A stretch of DNA of 32,190 nt from NCBI GenBank assembly GCA_020426345.1, contig JAGQQE010000022.1, positions 1 to 32,190 of the forward strand, read 5' to 3'. The notes below the pieces were generated by a model. The model did no database searches. It was given only the letters and a program-made list of their open reading frames with translations, and was not told the origin of the DNA. Both the position numbers and the translations under genes were made by a program. This DNA comes from Planctomycetaceae bacterium. Its GTDB lineage: Bacteria > Planctomycetota > Planctomycetia > Planctomycetales > Planctomycetaceae. Position 1 is the stretch's first letter. Each line of letters begins with the position of its first letter. Positions 1-6,446 of the stretch are shown here, one piece after another.

Positions 1-258
1 TGGGCATACGCAGAAGAGGCGGTGCTTCCCAAACCCGGAGGAGTGGAACCGGATGGAAACAGCAGCGGCCTGCGCTGGGTGCGAACCGGCGAATGGAAAC
101 TGTACAACGACGGCCGTCTGTTCCATATGAGCGTCGACGATCGGGAGCAGTATCCGATCGCTGCAACCGCCGCCGACGCCGAAGCCGCATCCCAACGTCA
201 GCGACTTCTGAAAGCCTTTGATCAAGTCAAATTGCCGACACGTACTTCGGACCGGTAA
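1..258 (+). CDS. Sulfatase (arylsulfatase A-like), C-terminal fragment
   Basis: The reading frame is open from base 1, so the gene starts outside the window and only about 85 C-terminal residues are seen. They contain the run [14 protein letters not shown] followed by an aspartate-rich segment (S-V-D-D-R-E-Q) and a helical tail. This is the usual end of planctomycete formylglycine sulfatases, where the small C-terminal domain describes the 'need to know' strand, the residue loss and then a helix. The catalytic Cys/Ser motif (CxPxR) lies upstream and cannot be checked. Such sulfatases are normally exported and remove sulfate esters from polysaccharides. The gene converges on the sulfur operon that follows; no functional link is implied. 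The family call rests on a short C-terminal stretch. Confidence 0.7.
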   Translation, partial: WAYAEEAVLPKPGGVEPDGNSSGLRWVRTGEWKLYNDGRLFHMSVDDREQYPIAATAADAEAASQRQRLLKAFDQVKLPTRTSDR

Positions 259-455
259 CTTCGCAACCAGCCATCCGCAGAATGGAGGGCCTGGGCGATG
301 CCCAGTCCGAAATGCCACGGCCTTTCAGGCCGAAAGGCTGCGCCAGGTCACCGTCTCGAATTCTTCCGCGGCTTCGCACCAGCTTCCATCCTTCATGGTG
401 AGCCATGTGCTTTGGCGGCATCAGAATCGTCTTTGTCAGAGATCTATCGCAATTC
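259..455. other. Convergent intergenic gap with two short hairpins
   Basis: This 197-bp gap lies between the stop codons of the sulfatase and the DsrE-fusion gene. It holds two small perfect hairpins: CTGGGC-gat-GCCCAG at 291-305 and CGGCCT-ttc-AGGCCG at 318-332. Neither has a clear U-tract, so they are only possible terminators for the converging transcripts. No gene is supported here. Confidence 0.4.
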
Positions 456-1673
456 TCAGAGCGGAATGCGGACGAAACCGTCCTGCTGGAGATTGACGTT
501 GGCAGTTAAAGCGGACACCGCCACAGCGACCTGTGTTACCAGCTGATTCTGCTGAGCGTGCTTGTGAGCCAGCGACTGTCCACAAACCATGAACTCCACG
601 CCGGCATCAGTCAGTTTCCCGATCAGTTCGAGATTGGGATTTCTGTCTCCCTCAAAACGCTTCGTCCAGTGTTCGTCGGCCAATCCCAGCAACGTTGCTT
701 CCCCGTGCATGACCACAACCACTTTTACCTGAGTGGATTGTCGTCCCGCTCCAGCGTAGATATTGACAAATCGTGCCACCTTCTGCAGACCGGCATTCAC
801 TTCGTCCACGTTTCCGCCGGAAGTCAGGTCCACCAGCAAACGTGTCTTTTCACGCGGTTGCTGTGATGCATCCGGAAGCTGCACCACGCCACCAAAGTCC
901 TGCACCTGAGGATAGATCAGCGGCAATTCATTTTCCGATGCCACCTTCGGTGATTTCAAAGCCGCAGTGGGAACGGCATGAGATTCGTGCGCTTCCTCCA
1001 TGCCATTCGCAACAAACGCAGATACGACTTTTGCATGGGCCTGCAGAAGGAGGACAACGGTGCGATTGTCCGACCGCTGGGTGACCTCGACTCCTTTGGT
1101 TGTATCCTTGTACTCCAGCGTCATGGGCTCTTTGACTGAGAACAAAGCTCGGAACAAAGGATCCCACATTCTTACAGGGCGGCCGTCTTCGATTCGCGAT
1201 GCCATCGCCGCCACATGTTCCTGGATCTTTGCAACAACCTCTGGGTTGTCGGATTCCGTGACGCTGTGAAGTCCGTCCGGCAGATTTTCGACTGTTCGCC
1301 GAATCTCCTTGTGGTGATCCAGAAGAAAGTGAAATGTGTCGCGATCGTCTAAGAACGAGTCGTCACCAGCAGCTTCGTCCGGGTGTGGAGAGGCTTCGCC
1401 CGCGACTCCATCTCTGGCTTTCGATTGATCCCCGTCCTGAGCATTATGAATGCCCTGCCCGGAATTTCTGCCACGACCTTGTCCCTGACCACGTCCGAAT
1501 CCAGGGCCATGGCCAAATCCGGGTCCACGCCCGGAGCCGGGTCCCTGAGCGTACACGTCAGCACTGGCGACGGCCAAAAACAACACCGCCAGAGCCAATC
1601 TCATCCAGGTGAGTGTCGTGAGCTTCAATTTGATCGGGTTTGATGCCGTACCAGCATGTTCAAAACGTCGCAT
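456..1673 (-). CDS. Exported His-rich helical domain / DsrE-family fusion protein
   Basis: The ATG at 1673 is chosen because GGAG stands 6 bases before it; a TTG further upstream has no support. The 405-residue product has a signal peptide (hydrophobic core about 25-38, ending A-Y-A-Q at 43), a Gly/Arg/Pro-rich linker (44-75), and an acidic helical region (100-235) with spaced histidines (H115, H120, H121, H153, H213, H229, H232). The last third (277-405) resembles DsrE/DsrF-like sulfur-relay proteins: a beta strand L-L-V-D-L-T-S-G-G, the strand V-K-V-V-V-V-M-H-G and a single Cys364 in F-M-V-C-G. DsrE proteins carry or sense sulfane sulfur, normally in the cytoplasm, so export is unusual. It is the last gene of the ArsR-rhodanese-TauE operon, which supports a role with reactive sulfur. 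The His-rich domain may bind metal or heme, but that is inference. Confidence 0.7.
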   Translation of the reverse strand: MRRFEHAGTASNPIKLKLTTLTWMRLALAVLFLAVASADVYAQGPGSGRGPGFGHGPGFGRGQGQGRGRNSGQGIHNAQDGDQSKARDGVAGEASPHPDEAAGDDSFLDDRDTFHFLLDHHKEIRRTVENLPDGLHSVTESDNPEVVAKIQEHVAAMASRIEDGRPVRMWDPLFRALFSVKEPMTLEYKDTTKGVEVTQRSDNRTVVLLLQAHAKVVSAFVANGMEEAHESHAVPTAALKSPKVASENELPLIYPQVQDFGGVVQLPDASQQPREKTRLLVDLTSGGNVDEVNAGLQKVARFVNIYAGAGRQSTQVKVVVVMHGEATLLGLADEHWTKRFEGDRNPNLELIGKLTDAGVEFMVCGQSLAHKHAQQNQLVTQVAVAVSALTANVNLQQDGFVRIPL

Positions 1674-1728
1674 TTTGTTCTCCAGCCCTTCTTGAGGAGG
1701 GGCACGCAAGAGGTCTATCGTTCATGCA

Positions 1729-2541
1729 TCAGCCCATCAACGTGCGGGCGACGACAAAGAGTGCAATGAAAACAATACCGATGGCAAAGATTCGCCTGAG
1801 ACGCGGCCCCGAAATTCTCGTGACAAGCAACGTCGACAGCGTGAGTCCCAATGCTCCACCGATCAGGAAGAGGGCCGTTAGCTGCCAGTCCAGAGTTCTG
1901 CCGCGAAGAAGGAATGACGTGACCCCGGAAAGACTCACCAGGACAATAATCAGGAGGGAGGTCCCAACCGCCCGGTGCATCGACATGCCGCCGAACGTCA
2001 CCATTGCCGGTACGATGACGAACCCTCCACCAACACCGAAGGTCCCGGACAGGACGCCCGTCAGAACCCCTGTCAGCAAAAGAATTACTCTGCAGCGTGT
2101 GGTGATTTGCCCGTTCCCATCACACACTGGTTTTGATTCACCGGCCAGTACGTCTGTGGGTTCAGCGGCAGGACCCGGCAAATCAGGCTCAGACCGCCGC
2201 CACATAAACGCAGCAACACCAAGCATGATGCCAGAGAACAATACCAGCAGTGCCGTCTCCGGAAGCAGTAGACTGATCTGAGTTCCCAGCGGTGCTCCCA
2301 CCATGCCTGCCGCGGCGAACATCAACCCTGTTGCAACTTCAACATGTCCACGGCGGAGTCGCTGAATCACTCCCAGAAGCGAAGTCATTCCGACTGAAGC
2401 CAGGGAAATTCCAACGGCGTCCGCAGCGGGTACTGCAAGTCCATACACTAACATCGGGACGGCCAGCAGCGTGCCGCCACCGCCGGTCAACCCAAGAGAA
2501 AGTCCAACGAGGACCCCGAAAAACACGCTCAGGGCGTGCAT
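1729..2541 (-). CDS. TauE/SafE-family sulfite/sulfur exporter
   Basis: This 270-residue polytopic membrane protein has about eight hydrophobic segments and the family's two glycine-rich repeats: G-L-S-L-G-L-T-G-G-G-G-T near the N terminus and G-V-L-S-G-T-F-G-V-G-G-G-F in the middle. Members export sulfite, sulfoacetate or other sulfur anions, and in BigR-type operons they accompany persulfide detoxification. The ATG at 2541 is preferred over an upstream start because AGAGG lies 7 bases before it and the hydrophobic helix begins at once. That start lies 13 bases inside the end of the rhodanese gene, which points to translational coupling. The DsrE-fusion gene follows after 55 bases. The substrate cannot be told from sequence; sulfite or thiosulfate is the likely inference from its neighbours. 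Confidence 0.85.
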   Translation of the reverse strand: MHALSVFFGVLVGLSLGLTGGGGTLLAVPMLVYGLAVPAADAVGISLASVGMTSLLGVIQRLRRGHVEVATGLMFAAAGMVGAPLGTQISLLLPETALLVLFSGIMLGVAAFMWRRSEPDLPGPAAEPTDVLAGESKPVCDGNGQITTRCRVILLLTGVLTGVLSGTFGVGGGFVIVPAMVTFGGMSMHRAVGTSLLIIVLVSLSGVTSFLLRGRTLDWQLTALFLIGGALGLTLSTLLVTRISGPRLRRIFAIGIVFIALFVVARTLMG

Positions 2542-3092
2542 GTCCGTGCCTCTGCCGACGAACCATTGACACGGTTCCACGGCATTTTTGCCAGCATCAG
2601 GCCCATACCACAGGTATCAGTGATTCCGGCGAACACCAGACCAGCTCCAACAAATGCCGACAGACCTGCGTAGCGTGGATCATTCAATAATATTGCCGAC
2701 GCGCCACCCAGGAATGAGAGCATCCCCGCCGCAATTCGTACCTGCCGTTCCAGAGAAATTACTTTGCGCTGACTGCGTACCACGGGCAAGCCGGCCTTTT
2801 CCCATGCCATTGTCCCCCCCTCAATGTTCACGACATTTGTGAAACCAGCCGCTTCAAATGCTGTACACGCTTTCCCTCCGCGACTGCCCGACCGGCAAAC
2901 AACATACAGGGGCCCCTCGTTCTCATCTCGAGAAGCCATCACGTCTCCCGGATCCAACTGATCCAGAGGTATGTTCTTCGCGCCTGTGATGTGGACCTCG
3001 TGATACTCCATCGGGGTTCGCACATCCAGAATCTCAATCTTGTTGTCCGCGCAAAGCTTCGCCAGTTCTTCGCAACTTATCGTCCGAGCCAT
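2529..3092 (-). CDS. Rhodanese domain plus DUF2892 membrane protein (YgaP-like)
   Basis: Residues 1-105 form a rhodanese domain: I-L-D-V-R-T-P-M-E-Y near the N terminus, I-P-L-D in the middle and the active-site loop V-V-C-R-S-G-S-R-G, whose Cys carries the persulfide. Residues 115-180 are a DUF2892 region with two hydrophobic helices (I-A-A-G-M-L-S-F-L-G-G and F-V-G-A-G-L-V-F-A-G) and a cysteine in D-T-C-G-M. This is the architecture of E. coli YgaP, a membrane sulfurtransferase made next to the ArsR-type regulator YgaV. The same pairing is seen here: the regulator gene lies 144 bases upstream in the same direction. Its end overlaps the start of the TauE gene. It probably moves sulfane sulfur at the inner face of the membrane. 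The ATG at 3092 has only a weak ribosome site. Confidence 0.88.
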   Translation of the reverse strand: MARTISCEELAKLCADNKIEILDVRTPMEYHEVHITGAKNIPLDQLDPGDVMASRDENEGPLYVVCRSGSRGGKACTAFEAAGFTNVVNIEGGTMAWEKAGLPVVRSQRKVISLERQVRIAAGMLSFLGGASAILLNDPRYAGLSAFVGAGLVFAGITDTCGMGLMLAKMPWNRVNGSSAEARTCTP

Positions 3093-3236
3093 CTCACTGA
3101 ACTCCGTCGCCCTGTTTCAAAATACAATCTGTTGATTGCTCACCATCGAGCAACCCGGAAACTTAAACACTCCAAACATTCCAGCAACACGACAGCCAGG
3201 TCCAGCTGAGAAGACAACTGCCTGGTTTTGGTGTGA

Positions 3237-3587
3237 TCAAGGCCGCTGGACAAGAAAGCGACTCTCAACACAGTGCATCAGTTTCTGAAGATGTGGTTCC
3301 GCAACCCTGTAGAAGACCTTTCGGCCTTCTCGCTCACTGGTAAAAAAGCCACACCGCTGCATCAGTCGAAGGTGTTCCGAGGCAACGTTTTGGGGGACAC
3401 CGGAATCCTCAGCCAGCTCCCCGACGGTATAGCGACCGTGCAGAAGCATCTGCACCATTCGCAGCCTTACGGGATGGGCCAACGTCTTCAGACATTCTGC
3501 AGCTTCTGCAAGCGCCATCATATCGGGAGGTCGGAGGGCAAAATTGCCACCGCAACTCACCGCATCTTCCTGTTCGAAATTACTCAT
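3237..3587 (-). CDS. ArsR/SmtB-family transcriptional regulator (sulfur operon)
   Basis: The protein has 116 residues with a winged helix-turn-helix: L-K-T-L-A-H-P-V-R-L-R (34-43), V-G-E-L-A (55-59), the recognition helix around Q-N-V-A-S-E-H-L-R-L-M (66-76) and the wing R-E-G-R-K-V-F-Y-R-V (86-95). The ATG at 3587 follows a strong AAGGAGG at 5 bases; the GTG two codons upstream overlaps that site and is rejected. The ELCVCDL arsenic/metal motif is absent. Cysteines are at 12, 32, 79 and 106. In BigR/SqrR/YgaV the first sensing Cys sits in the helix before V-G-E-L, and here that place is Gln46, so any thiol sensing must use another pair. It heads an operon with a rhodanese, TauE and a DsrE protein, and a perfect palindrome lies just upstream, so it is probably an autorepressor answering reactive sulfur. 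Confidence 0.85.
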   Translation of the reverse strand: MSNFEQEDAVSCGGNFALRPPDMMALAEAAECLKTLAHPVRLRMVQMLLHGRYTVGELAEDSGVPQNVASEHLRLMQRCGFFTSEREGRKVFYRVAEPHLQKLMHCVESRFLVQRP

Positions 3588-3607
3588 CTGCACCTCCTTA
3601 CAGCAAT

Positions 3608-3627
3608 ATATCGCAACCTTGCGATAT
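3608..3627. promoter_or_regulatory. Perfect 20-bp palindrome, likely ArsR-type operator
   Basis: ATATCGCAA-CC-TTGCGATAT is a perfect 9-bp inverted repeat with a 2-bp centre. It lies 21-40 bases upstream of the regulator's start codon and in the gap to the divergent heme-protein gene. ArsR dimers bind such compact dyads. Its position suits autorepression, and it could also affect the heme gene about 200 bases away. Binding itself is inferred. Confidence 0.65.
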
Positions 3628-3829
3628 GACGACCAGCTTTCCGGGGTGTTTTGATTTTTTTTGGCGAAAATACTTTCCGATGCCGTCCCGTGCGAATCAA
3701 TCTCCCCCGGAGAGAATCCCTGGTAGGATTTTTGTATCTTGTTATCAATTCAGTAGTTATGACGTCCCGTAGATGTCCTTCACATAAGAACCTCCGGCGT
3801 TTGAATGGTTCAAAAGGAGAGAGACAACC

Positions 3830-4480
3830 ATGGCAGGCATTCACTGTGATTCGAATTCGACTGAGTCGTCCAGGCTGCTGATGTGGTTTCGGCATGCCAT
3901 CGGAACCCATGTTTCTGTGATCGCGATCTTTCTTTCCACGAACTCTGGACTACTCGCAGGCGAAGAACAGCCGGCGGCATCAGCGACTTCCCCGACAGCA
4001 GCATCCACAGGGACAGCAGAAGCGGCTGACATGGTGGACGAATTGGCGCTGCAGCACGCTCGACGCGAAGCAAAAGGATTGCACAGCACAATTCACGCTA
4101 CACTTCATCTGGTACACGATCAGTTCTACCGCGAAGACGAAGCGTTGCCCATTCCGGCAGCGATGATGCGCGATGTCTTCGACAAGGTTGAAAGTGAGCA
4201 TCCGGTGAAATTGAGATGGCTGGTGGTCGAAGGCCTGGCCATGAACACGGATCATGAGGCGAGGACCGATTTTGAAAAGGCGGCTGTCAAGGCTCTGAGA
4301 TCGGGTGAAGAATCTCATGAAATGATTGACGATGGCCGCCTGATCCGAGCTGCTCCCATTCGTTTGGCGAATGAATGTCTCAAGTGCCACGTGCCTGACC
4401 GGCGTTCAACCCGGGATCGAGTTGCCGGGTTGATTGTCAGCATCCCGCTGGACTCTTCTGCATTGCTCCCGGCGAAATAA
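3830..4480 (+). CDS. DUF3365 (Tll0287-like) c-type heme protein
   Basis: The gene encodes 216 residues. A hydrophobic N-terminal stretch (about 26-43) should be a signal peptide or membrane anchor, followed by an Ala/Thr/Ser-rich linker (47-67). The main domain contains histidines at 85, 89, 93 and 96 and ends with A-A-P-I-R-L-A-N-E-C-L-K-C-H, a CxxCH heme attachment site at 183-187. The order 'API.L...CL.CH' near the C terminus is that of DUF3365 domains, which sense redox state or small ligands through a covalent heme outside the cytoplasm. The ATG is supported by AAAGGAG 12 bases upstream. It is transcribed away from the sulfur operon and shares its regulatory gap, so it may sense or handle a sulfur or redox signal; that link is inference. 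Confidence 0.8.
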   Translation: MAGIHCDSNSTESSRLLMWFRHAIGTHVSVIAIFLSTNSGLLAGEEQPAASATSPTAASTGTAEAADMVDELALQHARREAKGLHSTIHATLHLVHDQFYREDEALPIPAAMMRDVFDKVESEHPVKLRWLVVEGLAMNTDHEARTDFEKAAVKALRSGEESHEMIDDGRLIRAAPIRLANECLKCHVPDRRSTRDRVAGLIVSIPLDSSALLPAK

Positions 4481-4533
4481 TGCGTCTCGGGCCATAGCCA
4501 AAGCCGCACTCTGGCCTTCAATTGTCCATTCGA

Positions 4534-6228
4534 TCACAAGGCATCTCCGGTGATCATTGGTAGTTCGATGCAGGCGGCTTCGATTTCACTTCGGACCAGC
4601 AACTTGTTACCGGTCAGGCAGAGCGTGTTCCAGCAAACTCCCTCAATGGTCCTGATACTGCCGAGTTCAAGGTATGCGTCCGGGGAGGCTTCCAGCAGAA
4701 ACAACTCACCGGATTCGCTGTGCAGAAGGATGTTCTTGTCGACGAGCAGCACTTGACCGTGCCCGAAACGTCCACGCCGTTTCCACATCTGATTTCCATC
4801 GGAAAGACGAGAGCACTCCATAAATCCGTTCGACAGCGAATACGCATATCCTTCGTGAACGACGGGACTGGTGAGCTTTGTCTTAAGCACTCTTGAGCTG
4901 CTCCAGACGGATGATGGCACGAATTGCCCATCCACGATTTCCAGATGAATGCGTTCACCTCCACCGTCCGGATAACCCTTGGTGGTCAAGACGTCCGTAT
5001 CAGACACGACGGACAATTGGGAAGTGTTTGCGGCTCCGTCGGACTCTCCGGGGCGAGCGTATTGCCAAAGCACACTTCCCGTTTCGGCGTCAAATCCCAT
5101 CGCTTTGGTTTCCGCGGTCAGCAGGATCTGTTGCCGGCCGCAAAGGGTTGCCAGAACGGGCGAACCGTACGCAATCATCTCATCGCCGCCCTTCCATCGC
5201 AGCTCTCCCGTCCTCAAGTCAAATGCCAGCAAAGTGGCCCGCGATTCCTTCGGCCCTCCGCCTGCAACAACGATAGATTCGCCAACGACCAGGGGTGATG
5301 CCGATCGGCCCCAGGACAACTTTGCATTCGACTCAAACTGCGTGTCAAAGCCGTCTGAGTCCTGAACATGCTCCAGCGTAATTCCCAGAATTTCGTTGAG
5401 GTCCACCTGCCAGATTACTGATCCATCTTTGCCGTCCAGGCAGGCGAGATTGCCAACTGCACCCATGGAATAGACACGACCGTCATGGATGGTGGGCGTC
5501 GATCGGGGACCCACTCGTCCCAGGTTGATTTTGTCCTTGTGTCGTGCGGCATGACTGTAGACCCATTGCAGTTGACCGGTTTCGACGGCGTAACAGGTGA
5601 CGCATTCCTGCTCCCCCCGCTGTTCCATAGTGACTGCATACCCGTTGCGGGCTGAAAAGGCCGCCCATCCAGCCCCGATAGGTTGTTTCCAAAGCAGCCT
5701 TGCCCCATCGACAAAATGGTCGGCGTCGATTTTCATTCCGGAGGTGACGATGCCGTTTTGGTTGGGGCCCAGAAAACGAGGAAAGTCATCAACAGACTCC
5801 ACCTTCAGATCGATTTCAGCCACCGTCGGAACAGTTGTTTCCAGGGGGATCTCTCGCTGCTTCCAAATTGGCTCAAAACGGACAAGATTGGTATCTCCAC
5901 CGTGGACAGGGCGAAAGATCTTGAAGAACAGCAATGGCAAAACAAAGAGCAGAATTGAAGCGCCGATGCGAGTTGAGATCTTCCATCGACTGAGCAGACA
6001 GATCCAGACGAGCCACATCAGGAACAACAGACCGGCCCCGACGATCGAAAGTACCATAACGATGTCCAGCCCCATGTGGCTGGCGTCTTCAATCTCGCTG
6101 ATAAAAACCTGAGCCAGAACGGCGGCTGTGATGTACAGAACGGTCAGCACTGACATCACCAACGGAAACTTTGGTGCTTTCGTTTTGGAAACAGGCTCAG
6201 CGTCGGTCACCGGGGATGTTGAAGACAT
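4534..6228 (-). CDS. Membrane-anchored PQQ-like beta-propeller protein
   Basis: The product has 564 residues from the ATG at 6228; an upstream TTG is not supported, and no clear ribosome site is seen for either. Three hydrophobic helices occupy about 22-45, 53-80 and 88-105. The rest (about 150-555) repeats the outer-membrane-type propeller motif, for example L-A-C-L-D-G-K-D-G-S-V-I-W, L-L-A-F-D-L-R-T-G-E-L-R-W and M-G-F-D-A-E-T-G-S-V-L-W. These 'DxxTGxxxW' blades are those of PQQ_2/PQQ-like proteins. In Planctomycetes most such proteins lack evidence of binding PQQ and are secreted or anchored propellers of unknown role. No dehydrogenase active-site motif was noticed, so enzymatic activity is not claimed. 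It lies downstream of the PhoD gene but is separated from it by a strong hairpin element. Confidence 0.82.
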   Translation of the reverse strand: MSSTSPVTDAEPVSKTKAPKFPLVMSVLTVLYITAAVLAQVFISEIEDASHMGLDIVMVLSIVGAGLLFLMWLVWICLLSRWKISTRIGASILLFVLPLLFFKIFRPVHGGDTNLVRFEPIWKQREIPLETTVPTVAEIDLKVESVDDFPRFLGPNQNGIVTSGMKIDADHFVDGARLLWKQPIGAGWAAFSARNGYAVTMEQRGEQECVTCYAVETGQLQWVYSHAARHKDKINLGRVGPRSTPTIHDGRVYSMGAVGNLACLDGKDGSVIWQVDLNEILGITLEHVQDSDGFDTQFESNAKLSWGRSASPLVVGESIVVAGGGPKESRATLLAFDLRTGELRWKGGDEMIAYGSPVLATLCGRQQILLTAETKAMGFDAETGSVLWQYARPGESDGAANTSQLSVVSDTDVLTTKGYPDGGGERIHLEIVDGQFVPSSVWSSSRVLKTKLTSPVVHEGYAYSLSNGFMECSRLSDGNQMWKRRGRFGHGQVLLVDKNILLHSESGELFLLEASPDAYLELGSIRTIEGVCWNTLCLTGNKLLVRSEIEAACIELPMITGDAL

Positions 6229-6352
6229 AGATGGATTTCTGAACAGAGTAATACGGGCCAATACATCGGGAGTTCAGACACAGATGCCAATAAAGGTCAT
6301 TCTGCAATTCTCTCTTCGAACACCCATTGCAGTTCATATGTTTGTCTGGCAG

Positions 6353-6442
6353 CCTGTTGAAAAACGGGACTCCCTCGAGCAGGAGAGCCTGAAACACGAT
6401 GGTTTTCAGTCGTCCTGTGTGCCTGTCCCGGTTTTTCAACGG
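6353..6442. repeat. Nested inverted-repeat (REP/terminator-like) element
   Basis: Outer arms GTTGAAAAACGGGAC (6356-6370) and GTCCCgGTTTTTCAAC (6425-6440) pair fully apart from one extra G. Inside them CAGGA (6380-6384) pairs with TCCTG (6413-6417), and CTGAAA (6389-6394) with TTTCAG (6404-6409), around a 9-base loop. The result is one long, evenly spaced stem. It begins 6 bases beyond the stop codon of the PhoD gene, so it may end that transcript. A related single arm occurs at 28624-28641, which suggests a dispersed family; that is inference. Confidence 0.6.
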
Positions 6443-6446
6443 AAAG

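Noticed and set aside
218-1643. Several + strand frames opposite the DsrE-fusion gene
   Set aside because: They are antisense shadows of a gene with a signal peptide, ribosome site and recognisable domain.
3093-3236. Terminator between the ArsR and rhodanese genes
   Set aside because: Only a weak CCAGG/CCTGG pairing is present, with no T run on the - strand, so the two genes are more likely cotranscribed.
6353-6442. Integron attC site
   Set aside because: attC sites begin with an RYYYAAC-type box and end with GTTRRRY. Here the order is reversed (GTTGAAA first, TTTCAAC last), and there is no integrase or cassette array.
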